Assembly: GCA_028282885.1 (NCBI GenBank)
Contig: JANQGX010000086.1
Span: 124,001 to 188,000 of the forward strand
DNA: 64,000 nt
Direction of reading: 5' to 3'
Origin: SAR324 cluster bacterium
GTDB taxonomy: Bacteria > SAR324 > XYD2-FULL-50-16
This document shows, one piece after another, positions 8,587-16,886 of the stretch. The notes under the pieces are model-generated. The model was given only the letters and a program-made list of their open reading frames with translations. It was not told the DNA's origin and did not search any database. Position 1 is the stretch's first letter, and every line of letters begins with the position of its first letter. A program made the translations under genes and the position numbers.

Positions 8587-9495
8587 CTACCGTTTTAATC
8601 TTGGATTCAATACGTCCCTGAGATGATCCCCTACCAGGTTGATTCCTATCACGGTAATCAACAATGCCACACCGGGATAAAAACTGATCCAATACCTCCC
8701 GCTTAACATGTAATCAAAACCGTTTGAAATCAACAGGCCAAGGGAAGGCTTGGTTACCGGCAATCCGACTCCCAGAAAAGAGAGGGTAGCCTCAAGTGAG
8801 ATCGCAGTTGCCACCCTCATGGTGGCAACGACGATCACCGGGGGTAAACAGTTGGGAAGAATATGCTTGAAAGCGATGTTCAATTTACCAAGGGTCATAT
8901 TAACAGCAGCTTCAACATACTCTTTGTTCTTTTCTGCAAGCGCAACCCCATGAACCGTGCGTGCAAACCCCGCCCAGAAAACAACGACGATTGCAAAAAT
9001 CAACTTGTCTATTCCCTGCCCCAGGATGGCCACCAGGATTATGGCAACCAGGATAGCCGGCAGCGAAAGATGCAGATCGACCAGCCGCATGATAAAACTC
9101 TCGACCCTGCCGGAGTAAAAGGCAGCCAACATCCCCAGGCTGACACCGATAACAAGAGAAATTCCGCCGCTCACAGCCCCTACAAAAAGACTGGTTCTCA
9201 GCCCATAAAGGATTGCACTTAGCAAGTCCCGTCCCTGTTCATCCGTTCCCAGCAGGTGAACCATACCATCCGTACCTTTGGAAAAAGGCGGCAGTTTACT
9301 ATCCAGGATATTCAGGGTAGCAAGATCATATGGATTTTGCGGAGCGATCCAGGGAGCGAAACTCCCCGATATGAGGATAATTATGCAGAGTATAAGACCC
9401 AATACCGCCAGCCTTGATTCGAAAAACTCTCCCGCCAGTCGTTTCCAGGGAGTATCACCCAAGGCAAGCCTGTTTATACGCTTTTTTTGGCTCAA
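8587..9495 (-). CDS. Peptide ABC transporter permease (DppC/OppC type)
   Basis: 302-residue inner-membrane permease with about six helices and the N-terminal OppC extension. The EAA coupling loop reads EAAVNMTLGKLNIAFKHILPN, slightly divergent at the usual EAARALG. The GTDEQGRDLLSAILYGLRTSL segment is typical for DppC. The start is TTG at 9495 with GGAGG six bases upstream; it overlaps the DppB stop as TTGA, showing translational coupling. Confidence 0.94.
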   Translation of the reverse strand: MSQKKRINRLALGDTPWKRLAGEFFESRLAVLGLILCIIILISGSFAPWIAPQNPYDLATLNILDSKLPPFSKGTDGMVHLLGTDEQGRDLLSAILYGLRTSLFVGAVSGGISLVIGVSLGMLAAFYSGRVESFIMRLVDLHLSLPAILVAIILVAILGQGIDKLIFAIVVVFWAGFARTVHGVALAEKNKEYVEAAVNMTLGKLNIAFKHILPNCLPPVIVVATMRVATAISLEATLSFLGVGLPVTKPSLGLLISNGFDYMLSGRYWISFYPGVALLITVIGINLVGDHLRDVLNPRLKR

Positions 9496-10469
9496 TGTTT
9501 CCTCCCGCCCAGTCTGATTCTGGGATCCAGAATGGAATAGACAATATCCACCAGCATATTCACCCCGATAAAGATCATTACTATCATCATCACGTAGGCT
9601 ATAATCACCGGCCGATCCATATTGACCACCGAATCCAGGAAAAGCCTGCCCACACCGGGCCAGGAAAACACTTTTTCGGTGACGGTTGCAAAAGCAATCA
9701 GATCAGCCAGACCCAAACCAACTACGGTTACGACAGGAATGAGGATGTTTTTCAGTAGATGAACAAACACCACCCGTTGCCGGGAAAGCCCCCTTGCCCT
9801 GGCATATAAGATATAGTCCATGTTCAAAGTTTCTCGGGTACCGGATCTGGTAAGCCTGATGATCAGGGCAATCTGAAAAAGTGAAAGCGTAAAAGCGGGC
9901 ATCAGCATATGCTTCAAACCGTTAAGGGTCAGAAAGCTAAAGGGAATGCCAAACAAGTCGACTGTTTCTCCCCTACCCCCGGTAGGCAGGATTCCAAGGT
10001 TAACCGCAAAAACCATGATCACCAGCAACCCTATCCAGAAATTGGGCAGGCTGAAACAGAGAATAGATCCGGCCATAATGCCGCGACTGCGAGTGCTGTT
10101 GGGATTCAAACCGGCAAACAGGCCCAGGGGAATCCCCATCAAAATGGCAAGGAGCATGGCAAAAAAAGCGATCTCCAAGGTCGCAGGCAGTCGCCGCAGG
10201 ATAATATCTACAGCCGGTTCACTGTGAATGAAAGAGTTTCCCAGGTTCCCCTGAAGGGTGTTTCCCAGGAACCTGAAAAACTGACGATGCAGTGGCAAAT
10301 CGAGTCCCATCGCTTTGATCGTCTGTTGGACCTCCTCCTGCGTCGCCAGTGGACTGATCAATATATCCACAGGATTTCCTACCGCATAGACACCACAGAA
10401 GACCAGAAATGCCACCAGAAAGATCAGAAAAACACCAATAGTGACCCGCTTGACAATAAATAACAGCAT
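9492..10469 (-). CDS. Peptide ABC transporter permease (DppB/OppB type)
   Basis: 325-residue permease. The N-terminus is one helix followed by the conserved periplasmic stretch; then LGNSFIHSEPAVDIILRRLPATLEIAF, LPTGGRG and the coupling loop YARARGLSRQRVVFVHLLKN, ending in DPRIRLGG, all standard for DppB. It lies eight bases after the binding-protein gene and overlaps the DppC gene by four bases. Partner of the 8587 permease and the two ATPases. Confidence 0.95.
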   Translation of the reverse strand: MLLFIVKRVTIGVFLIFLVAFLVFCGVYAVGNPVDILISPLATQEEVQQTIKAMGLDLPLHRQFFRFLGNTLQGNLGNSFIHSEPAVDIILRRLPATLEIAFFAMLLAILMGIPLGLFAGLNPNSTRSRGIMAGSILCFSLPNFWIGLLVIMVFAVNLGILPTGGRGETVDLFGIPFSFLTLNGLKHMLMPAFTLSLFQIALIIRLTRSGTRETLNMDYILYARARGLSRQRVVFVHLLKNILIPVVTVVGLGLADLIAFATVTEKVFSWPGVGRLFLDSVVNMDRPVIIAYVMMIVMIFIGVNMLVDIVYSILDPRIRLGGRKH

Positions 10470-10477
10470 CGTTTCCC

Positions 10478-12055
10478 TTAATTCGTTGCCTTCACGTTCA
10501 TGGCTAATATCGCTCCGTCAACCCTTGGCTCCGCTTTAAATCCCCGACGAAAGGCGATGGTCACGTTTTCCCAGTAGAGTGGCAGAGCAATATACTGATC
10601 GGTTACGTAAGCAACAAGCTCCTTCAACAATTTGGCTCGTTCGATACGCTCCATGGTTGCCTGGGCTGCTTCCAGCTTTTTGTCAAAATAGGGATCATTA
10701 TAATAAGCGCGGTTGGCCGGACCAAATCCCCGTTCGGCATCGTAACTGTGAAGAATGGTATTAAAAAAGGGAGAAACCTCACCTCCCTCACTAAAACCCC
10801 ATCCCATTATCATGGCACTGTATTTGACACCGGCAGCAACTTTGATGTTTGGGAAATAAGTACTCTTTGGCTCGGTCAACACATTCATCTTGAACCCCAA
10901 CCTGGACCACATCTGGGCAATTGCCTGCAGAGATTTTCCGTTACCATAGGCATTATTTGGTCCTCTCAGGGTAATACCAAAACCTTTTGGCCAGCCGGCT
11001 TCTGCCAATAGTTTTTTGGCCTGTTCAGGATCATAGGTCTTTTTGGAAATACTCTCATTGTAACCAACAATGGCCGGGGGTGGTAGCTGATTGGCAACAG
11101 TGCCGATCCCATCCAGCAGCCCATCAATAATCGCCTGCCGATTAATGGCCAGAGATAAAGCTTTACGTACCCTGAGATCCTTTAGCGGATTCTCTTTCAG
11201 TTTGTTTCCGGAATGATCGGTAAATTCAGGGGACTGATCCCTCCCCATGTCCATGATCAGGTATGAAACACGAGCTCCCGCTATGGTGGCAATCTCAACA
11301 TCCGGTTTATTCTTCAGGGTAATCACATCGCTGGGTGTAACATTCCCCATCACATCAATATCGCCGGCGCTGATGGCTGCAATCACTGCTGCGGAGCTGC
11401 CCAGGACTTTGAAAGTTACTGAATCCCAGGGTTCAACTTTTCCCCAGTAATTCGGGTTCTTCTCAACCACCAGTTTCACTCCTGATTGAAAAGCAGAAAA
11501 CTTGTAGGGTCCGGTTCCCACAGCAGCTCTTCCCTTTTTAAAATCCACCGGTGTTGCCTCCCTGGCAGCCTGGTTTGAAACAATAAAAGCAGCGGGAATA
11601 ATACTGGGCAGAGTCGGGTCCGGTTTCTTGGTAAGCAGTCGCACGGTATAGTCATCAACAATCTTAACCTCGGCAATATTTCTAATCAGGGGAGTAAAAG
11701 GATTGGGGTTTTCCTTCAGGGAAGGAATTCTCTCGTAGGAAAACTTAACATCCCTGGCTGTAAATCCGGATCCGTCGTGAAACCTGACCCCTTTGCGGAG
11801 CTTGAACTCCCAGATGGTCGGTTCAACCAATTCCCAGGAAACAGCCAGGGCAGGTACCAGATTCTGGCTGTTATCCATTGCTGTCAGCCCTTCGAATATG
11901 TGATGTGAAATCTCTATGTTGTTTGCCATAAAGAGGTAATGGGGATCGACAGCAGGCTCTTCTGTCACGCCGACCACAAGGTCCTTTGCCTGGACGGACA
12001 TCACAAAACCCATAAAAACCACAGCGAGACCTAACCATTTATTTAGATTTTTCAT
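10478..12055 (-). CDS. ABC transporter substrate-binding protein, family 5
   Basis: 525-residue periplasmic binding protein with a Sec signal peptide (residues 1-23, cleaving after VQA). Family hallmarks: VGVTEEPAVDPH, FEGLTAMDNSQNLVPALAVSWE, FKLRKGVRFHDGSGFTARDVKFS, GTGPYKF, and the late KALSLAINRQAII and KKLLAEAGWPKGF. It begins with an ATG behind GGAGAA and is directly followed by the permease genes, so it is the receptor of this importer. Its upstream neighbour is a sulfatase-fold enzyme, 43 bases away, so the imported ligand may be a product or substrate of that enzyme. Confidence 0.94.
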   Translation of the reverse strand: MKNLNKWLGLAVVFMGFVMSVQAKDLVVGVTEEPAVDPHYLFMANNIEISHHIFEGLTAMDNSQNLVPALAVSWELVEPTIWEFKLRKGVRFHDGSGFTARDVKFSYERIPSLKENPNPFTPLIRNIAEVKIVDDYTVRLLTKKPDPTLPSIIPAAFIVSNQAAREATPVDFKKGRAAVGTGPYKFSAFQSGVKLVVEKNPNYWGKVEPWDSVTFKVLGSSAAVIAAISAGDIDVMGNVTPSDVITLKNKPDVEIATIAGARVSYLIMDMGRDQSPEFTDHSGNKLKENPLKDLRVRKALSLAINRQAIIDGLLDGIGTVANQLPPPAIVGYNESISKKTYDPEQAKKLLAEAGWPKGFGITLRGPNNAYGNGKSLQAIAQMWSRLGFKMNVLTEPKSTYFPNIKVAAGVKYSAMIMGWGFSEGGEVSPFFNTILHSYDAERGFGPANRAYYNDPYFDKKLEAAQATMERIERAKLLKELVAYVTDQYIALPLYWENVTIAFRRGFKAEPRVDGAILAMNVKATN

Positions 12056-12098
12056 TTTCTTTCTCCGCTCGAATTAGTTAAGTTGAATTTCAAAATTT

Positions 12099-13679
12099 CT
12101 AAGAAGCCCTGATTTCAGCCATTACTTCCCTTAGCTTATCAAACAGCTCACGTGCCTTTTCGGGATGTTCAGCTATGATGTTTTTCAACTGGAAGGGATC
12201 CTTTTTTCTATCGTACAGTTCATCTCTTTCCGGGACTTCACTTGAGCTTGCAGCAGTACAGGTCCACTGATCCTCACCATCGAGCGTAGCAGCCTTCAAC
12301 TGCTCCTCGTGTGCCCTGTTGTAAAATGCAGTATCCCTGTCCTCCACGGCATTCACCTGGCTCAAAACCCTCAGGTGCTCGGTTGATTGGGCAAGATCGC
12401 GACCGTAAATACCAAACCGGGCATCACCTACTGATTTTTCATCCTCTTTCAACCAGTGAATATAGGACCACTCGTCGGTAATAATCGACCACGAATAGCG
12501 GAAATAGCCGGCAATGGCAAAATCTCTGACCTTTTCCGTTTTCCCTTTTGCCATGGAAATCAAACTATCCCCCTGCATGGAGGGATGAACACCGATTCCC
12601 AGCCAATCCACCACAGTCGGAGCGACATCACAGGATTGAACAAAACCGCTCACTCGCTTGCCGGCAGGTAATCCCTTTCCCCGTATTATGAAGGGAATGT
12701 GCGCCAACTCTTCATAGGGCCAGGGACGACATTTACGCATGATACCATGCCCGTGCTCACCATTTCCCATGGGAGAGCCGTGATCCGAGACCAGCATCAC
12801 CAGGGTGTTCTCCTCAAAACCAAGGGCGCGGAGTTTGTCCATCAAGTATCCGAACCATTTGTCCACATTGGTCACCTTCTCGGCATAAAGCATTCGAATA
12901 TGGTGCAGTTCCTCTTCGGTATAAAGTCCGTCTACATGACCCTGGATCGGTAAAAACATGTCCTTGCCGTTGTAGTCCGGATCATAGGGACATTTTAAAT
13001 CGGGATCGTAAACCGAGGGGGCATCCCATGGTTCATGGGGATCAAAACAGTCAATCCACATGAAGAAGGATTTATTGCGATCCACCTGTTCCAGGTAAAT
13101 GGCGGCCTGCTTCATGATTTGCGCACAATGCTGGTCTTCATCCGACTTCCAGTATTGACGCTCCTTGAGATGACATTCCACCTGGTTCATCAGTGGACGC
13201 ATCACATTTTCGCCCAGCAACTCATCCGCCGACTCCATCACATGATCCTCATAATAGTCTTCAGCCTTCATGTCGTGGAGTTCATCATGGGCATAATACT
13301 GGTGATCGGTTTCGTGGCCGTGCAGAAAGTAAACCTTGTCAAATCCCCTGGAATAACCAAATTTGGGGAGACGAAAGGGCCCCGAATCATGCACCAGGTA
13401 ACTGTCGATGGGTTGCCCCCAGCACAAATCGGCAATGGTGGTATCATCCATATCCAGTTGAGACCAGCCCTTGACCGGAAGAGTAAAGCGACCGGTCAGC
13501 ATTGCCCGTCTGCAGGGGACTGTAGGCAAACCTTCTGTATAGGCATTCTCGAACAGGACTCCCTGGCTGGCAAAGCGATCAATATTTGGTGTGCGTATCC
13601 ATTCATTACCGTAACATCCCAGGTAATTGAACTGCAGCGTATCCAGCATCACCACAACGACGTTTTTTTGTTCCTTCAT
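12099..13679 (-). CDS. Sulfatase-fold (alkaline phosphatase superfamily) hydrolase with Thr at the nucleophile position
   Basis: 526 residues with no signal peptide, so probably cytoplasmic. N-terminal strand and metal site read VVVVMLDTLQFNYLGCYGN, and the C-terminal metal site LVSDHGSPMGNGEHG. Where formylglycine sulfatases have C/S-x-P-S/A-R-xxx-LTG, this has T53-V-P-C-R-RAM-LTG. Position 53 is therefore Thr, as in nucleotide pyrophosphatase-like members of the superfamily, and no formylglycine can form there. It may act on phosphate, phosphonate or sulfate esters. First gene of the leftward importer operon, 43 bases upstream of the binding protein. The annotation as a true sulfatase is unsafe. 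Confidence 0.88.
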   Translation of the reverse strand: MKEQKNVVVVMLDTLQFNYLGCYGNEWIRTPNIDRFASQGVLFENAYTEGLPTVPCRRAMLTGRFTLPVKGWSQLDMDDTTIADLCWGQPIDSYLVHDSGPFRLPKFGYSRGFDKVYFLHGHETDHQYYAHDELHDMKAEDYYEDHVMESADELLGENVMRPLMNQVECHLKERQYWKSDEDQHCAQIMKQAAIYLEQVDRNKSFFMWIDCFDPHEPWDAPSVYDPDLKCPYDPDYNGKDMFLPIQGHVDGLYTEEELHHIRMLYAEKVTNVDKWFGYLMDKLRALGFEENTLVMLVSDHGSPMGNGEHGHGIMRKCRPWPYEELAHIPFIIRGKGLPAGKRVSGFVQSCDVAPTVVDWLGIGVHPSMQGDSLISMAKGKTEKVRDFAIAGYFRYSWSIITDEWSYIHWLKEDEKSVGDARFGIYGRDLAQSTEHLRVLSQVNAVEDRDTAFYNRAHEEQLKAATLDGEDQWTCTAASSSEVPERDELYDRKKDPFQLKNIIAEHPEKARELFDKLREVMAEIRAS

Positions 13680-13795
13680 TGCTCACTTTTTTAAACGTTT
13701 ACATTTCGGACCGGTAAAAGAGAGCCTGGTTTAACAAGCTTCGCTTTACCGACGGTTTTTCAGCATTTAATGAATCAGTATAAACCTTCCATTAC

Positions 13796-14074
13796 TCAAT
13801 ACCGATTCATGGTAATCTTCTGCAGCAGTTGTTTGCATTCCGAAACACTGATGGTCTTTCCCGGTTTGAGTGACCAATATCGACCCTCAACTTCCAGGAC
13901 CGGAACCCTGTCCAGCAGATTTTCTCTGGCCAGTAACGGAGGTTCCGAAATACTCCGGGTCACTCCTCTGATCCCCAACGCCCTTAATGCCAAATGCAGA
14001 TTGCGGTCAATCTCGAATATTCTCCGTGCTTCGGCATCCCAGATTGTGATCTCCAGCAGTAAGCTATCAGACAT
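13796..14074 (-). CDS. Small thioredoxin-fold protein lacking a CXXC motif
   Basis: About 92 residues. The C-terminal half reads LLDRVPVLEVEGRYWSL, resembling the cis-Pro strand region of thioredoxin-fold proteins, but no CXXC is present; the only Cys is near the C-terminus (SECKQLL). ATG 14074 overlaps the thioredoxin reductase stop by eight bases, so it is translationally coupled; a GTG at 14092 is an alternative start. The neighbours (reductase, thioredoxin) imply a role as a redox partner or scaffold. I do not know a named family; the fold assignment is inference. Confidence 0.7.
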   Translation of the reverse strand: MSDSLLLEITIWDAEARRIFEIDRNLHLALRALGIRGVTRSISEPPLLARENLLDRVPVLEVEGRYWSLKPGKTISVSECKQLLQKITMNRY

Positions 14075-14993
14075 GATCTTTTTTCCACTCACGAACGTAT
14101 TGACATGCCTCCAAAGCAGCTACAGTGCCATCTGACATTGCCGTTGTCAGTTGTCGGTATTCTTTGGTGACAACATCCCCTGCAGCAAAAACTCCGGGCA
14201 CATTGGTTCGCATCCGCTGATCGACCAAAACATAGCCGTTGTCGTCAAGCCGTATGTTACCGGCTAAAAACCCTGTATTAGGTTTCTGGCCAATAAAAAC
14301 GAAAATACCGTCGATAAAAACAGTCTCGGTTTTTCCTGACTTAAGGTTTTCAACAATAACCTCTCCTCGATTCCCGGTCGGTTGAACATCAATGATTCTG
14401 CAACCGGTTCTGGTTTTGATAACCCCGGCTGCATTAGCTTTCCGGCGAGTGGTTTCATCTGCGGGAAACCGGTCCATCATTTCGAGTATTTGGATCGATC
14501 TTACTCCAAGTTCAGCAAGATACAGGCTTTCATCAAAACCGCTGTTACCGCCGCCAACAACAATCACATCTTTCCCCTGGTAGAGCAAGCCATCACAGAC
14601 CGAGCAGTAGTGGATATTCTCCTGCCACTCCGTACCCACGGGAAGCGGAATCGGTTTCCGGCCGGTAGACAGGATTACAGCCCGCGCTTCGACTTCACCT
14701 TCTTCAGTCATTACCCTTTTGAGACCTTCTGTTATAAGACCGTCTACCCGGTTGATCTCCTCAATAACAACTCCCAAACCGATGACCTGATCTCTGATTC
14801 TCTCCATCAACTCCATACCGCCGATAGTTGAATATGATGGAAAGTTTTCAACAGCACGGGTCTCATTTGCCAACCCTCCACAAGTATCTTTTTCCAGAAG
14901 CAGCACATCCATGTTTGCCCTGGCTGCATAAATGGCTGCCGTCATTCCGGCAATTCCACCTCCCACGATGATAATGTCCCTGCAAGCCGCCAT
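14067..14993 (-). CDS. trxB: Thioredoxin reductase-like FAD/NAD(P)H-dependent oxidoreductase
   Basis: 308-residue low-molecular-weight thioredoxin reductase. The FAD site IIVGGGIAGMTAAIYAARA is at residues 7-25, the redox pair C130-S-V-C133-DG follows, then the NAD(P)H site VVGGGNSGFDESLYLAE and the FAD-binding end FAAGDV near residue 280. Normal length for the family. It starts nine bases after the thioredoxin gene and overlaps the next gene, so the three form one unit. TrxB-type enzymes reduce thioredoxin using NADPH; small paralogues often serve a dedicated thioredoxin, which the linkage suggests here. Confidence 0.92.
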   Translation of the reverse strand: MAACRDIIIVGGGIAGMTAAIYAARANMDVLLLEKDTCGGLANETRAVENFPSYSTIGGMELMERIRDQVIGLGVVIEEINRVDGLITEGLKRVMTEEGEVEARAVILSTGRKPIPLPVGTEWQENIHYCSVCDGLLYQGKDVIVVGGGNSGFDESLYLAELGVRSIQILEMMDRFPADETTRRKANAAGVIKTRTGCRIIDVQPTGNRGEVIVENLKSGKTETVFIDGIFVFIGQKPNTGFLAGNIRLDDNGYVLVDQRMRTNVPGVFAAGDVVTKEYRQLTTAMSDGTVAALEACQYVREWKKDHV

Positions 14994-15002
14994 GGATCTT
15001 CC

Positions 15003-15317
15003 TCAAGAATTGTTGTACCAGGCTACCAATTCGGCAGGACGGAGCACGCCGGATCTTTTTCCAACCGGTTTACCATTTCGGTAAATCACCACGGTAGGCA
15101 CCCGGCCGATTTCAAGCTCTGCGGCCAGATCAGGTTCCGTTTCGATACTCACCGAGACAAAAACCATATTCGGTTGCTGCTGCTGACTCTTCTCCAATAC
15201 CTTGAACATAACTTTGCAATTGGGACATCGGCTCTTATGAAACAGAACCAGACAATCGTTCGTTGTCGTAAACGTCCCGATTGATTCAGTCGTCAATACT
15301 GTTGCACATGCCTGCAT
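15003..15317 (-). CDS. Thioredoxin with a CPNC active site
   Basis: 104 residues of the thioredoxin family. The active site is C31-P-N-C34 (HKSRCPNCKVMFKVLE) in place of the usual CGPC, and the cis-Pro loop is GRVPTVVIYRNGKPVG. It has no signal peptide. First gene of the trio with the thioredoxin reductase nine bases downstream. The CPNC pair would change the redox potential relative to housekeeping thioredoxin, so a dedicated role is likely, for instance reduction of one enzyme encoded elsewhere. Confidence 0.9.
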   Translation of the reverse strand: MQACATVLTTESIGTFTTTNDCLVLFHKSRCPNCKVMFKVLEKSQQQQPNMVFVSVSIETEPDLAAELEIGRVPTVVIYRNGKPVGKRSGVLRPAELVAWYNNS

Positions 15318-15365
15318 GGATCCTTTCCTGGTTATTAACCGATGATTAAAAATCGTATTAAAGGC

Positions 15366-15394
15366 AAATTAAAAGTATTAAGTATACTTGTCAA
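15366..15394 (-). promoter_or_regulatory. Probable sigma-70 promoter for the thioredoxin trio
   Basis: Read leftward, TTGACA (15394-15389) is followed after 17 bases by TAATTT (15371-15366), about 50 bases upstream of the thioredoxin start. The -35 is perfect and the -10 approximate. The -35 lies within GAAAACTTGACA, which recurs in inverse orientation in the opposing promoter. Confidence 0.5.
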
Positions 15395-15564
15395 GTTTTC
15401 ATTTGCATTCGTTTTTCCAGTCAATATTTATGAATCAATATAGTTTTTTGATATTTTGTACTATTTTAATACTTTATCTTCATAGACTTCTGATCCAATT
15501 ATTATCAAAATCCTTTTGAATGGCAAAGATTTCATCTTAATATTTAACTTTCACATTAGAAAAC

Positions 15565-15592
15565 TTGACATTCGTCGCAAACCAAATAGAAT
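15565..15592 (+). promoter_or_regulatory. Probable sigma-70 promoter for the recombinase-GntR fusion gene
   Basis: TTGACA (15565-15570), a 16-base spacer and TAGAAT (15587-15592) lie about 70 bases upstream of the GTG start at 15661. The -35 is perfect and the -10 has one mismatch. Confidence 0.55.
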
Positions 15593-15660
15593 TGTGTTTG
15601 TTACTCAGATGAACGAACCGGAATCACTCGAAACCACCATCCCAAAAATCGGACAGGCAA

Positions 15661-16815
15661 GTGACCACAACAGATGCATTGTCGGTATCTGCTAAAGATA
15701 TCGCCGTAATCAAAAAACACTTGAAATCACGCCCGCGAGATCTTTTTCTCTTCAGCCTTGCCACCCAAACCGGTTTGCCGGCAGAGCACTGGTTAGAGCT
15801 TAAATTCAGTGATTTGACCGGGCTGGATGTTGGAGACGAGATTCCTGTTAAGGAGAAAGGCAGAAAGTCAGTAGGCTCACGTATAATGACCGAGGAGTTA
15901 AAATCAAGTTTCGACAACTACACCAGGGAAAACCGGCTGAAAACCGACGACTATCTCCTCCCCTCACGCAAAGGGAAGGGGCCCTTGACCCTTTCCAGTG
16001 CAAGCCGACTGGTAAAAAAATGGTTCCAGGCTTGCGATTTGGACATTTCAAAAGGATTGTTGGTGCTTCGCAGGATTTGGCAGGATTACTATTGCCAGGA
16101 TATCGAGGATAATCGCAGTAGAGAAGCTTTGTCGGATCAAACTCCGCTTGCCCCTCTCAAGATACCGACTCGTCAGGAGGCGGTTTTTAAAAAACTGGAA
16201 AAGGCGATTCTCTCCGGGCAGATTCATCCCGGAGAACGAATCATTGTGGAAGAGATCGCACAAAAGCTCAATGTCAGCAAGATACCGGTACGTGAAGCAT
16301 TGGGCAGGCTTGAAGCCAGGGGCTTTGTTTACCTGAAACCCAACTGGGGATACACTGTGATTGAACTGTCACGGGAGAATCTGGAAGAGATTCTGGAATT
16401 GCGGATCAACCTGGAATGTCTTGCCGCGCGCAAAGGAATTCCGTTCTGTATCGATAAGGATCATGAAAAACTGAGATTTTTCCAGGATCAATATATCGTA
16501 GCCAGAAAAGTTGGTGATGCTGACAAACTATTGGCGATGAACAAGGAGTTTCATTTTGCCATCTATCGAAAAGCAAAAATGCCTTTTCTACAAACCCTGA
16601 TAGACCAACTATGGGACCGCGTAACGCCTTATCAACATATACTCTTCAAGCAGTCCATGAAACCGAATCCCTTTGTCGGCGTTCAGTACCATGAAGAAAT
16701 CCTGCTTGCGGTTAAGACCGCCAATATCAATGATGCGGTTAAATGGCTGCAGGAGGATCTGGAAAACTCAACCCGATTTATTATCGATCTTTTTGACCTC
16801 TACTACAGCAAATAA
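15661..16815 (+). CDS. GntR/FCD regulator fused to a degenerate tyrosine-recombinase domain
   Basis: 384 residues in two parts. Residues about 25-150 match the catalytic core layout of tyrosine recombinases: RDLFLFSLATQTGL, LELKFSDL, the DYLLPSRKGKGPLTLSSASRLVKKW stretch (seen in two pieces around residue 110), and VLRRIWQDYY where HxLRHTFAT is expected. The first catalytic Arg is Pro (TGLP for TGLR), the HxxR His is Leu, and no Tyr nucleophile is evident. Residues about 166-235 are a GntR winged helix (AVFKKLEKAILSGQIHPGER, VSKIPVREALGRLEARGFV) and 240-380 a FadR-type FCD effector domain. The start is GTG with AGG upstream. It converges on the ornithine-cyclodeaminase gene and may regulate that operon or the thioredoxin operon. 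Confidence 0.85.
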   Translation: MTTTDALSVSAKDIAVIKKHLKSRPRDLFLFSLATQTGLPAEHWLELKFSDLTGLDVGDEIPVKEKGRKSVGSRIMTEELKSSFDNYTRENRLKTDDYLLPSRKGKGPLTLSSASRLVKKWFQACDLDISKGLLVLRRIWQDYYCQDIEDNRSREALSDQTPLAPLKIPTRQEAVFKKLEKAILSGQIHPGERIIVEEIAQKLNVSKIPVREALGRLEARGFVYLKPNWGYTVIELSRENLEEILELRINLECLAARKGIPFCIDKDHEKLRFFQDQYIVARKVGDADKLLAMNKEFHFAIYRKAKMPFLQTLIDQLWDRVTPYQHILFKQSMKPNPFVGVQYHEEILLAVKTANINDAVKWLQEDLENSTRFIIDLFDLYYSK

Positions 16816-16886
16816 AACGATTTGCAACACCCTTGACATCGGCGATTTCAGCTAAATTCCGAAGTATGATCCCCTACAGGATAAAA

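Larger units (their letters stand above)
15318..15660. other. Divergent promoter region with inverted 12-mer GAAAACTTGACA
   Basis: 343 AT-rich bases between the leftward thioredoxin operon and the rightward recombinase-GntR gene. TGTCAAGTTTTC (15389-15400) and GAAAACTTGACA (15559-15570) are exact inverse copies, each including the -35 of its own promoter. A short ATG frame at 15609 (28 codons) lies just before the regulator gene in another frame and is probably meaningless. No other gene is visible. Confidence 0.55.

Noticed and set aside
9909..10463. 184-codon rightward frame over the DppB permease gene
   Set aside because: Gln/Lys/Arg-rich antisense shadow of membrane-protein codons.
13035..13694. 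219-codon rightward frame across the sulfatase-fold gene
   Set aside because: Antisense shadow; the opposite strand carries an intact superfamily enzyme with motifs.
15609..15697. ATG frame of about 28 codons just before the recombinase-GntR gene, raising a possible frameshift
   Set aside because: It stops quickly, and nothing shows that its residues belong to the recombinase domain; the GTG start suffices.
16673..16855. Rightward frame overlapping the end of the recombinase-GntR gene
   Set aside because: Shadow of that gene in another frame.
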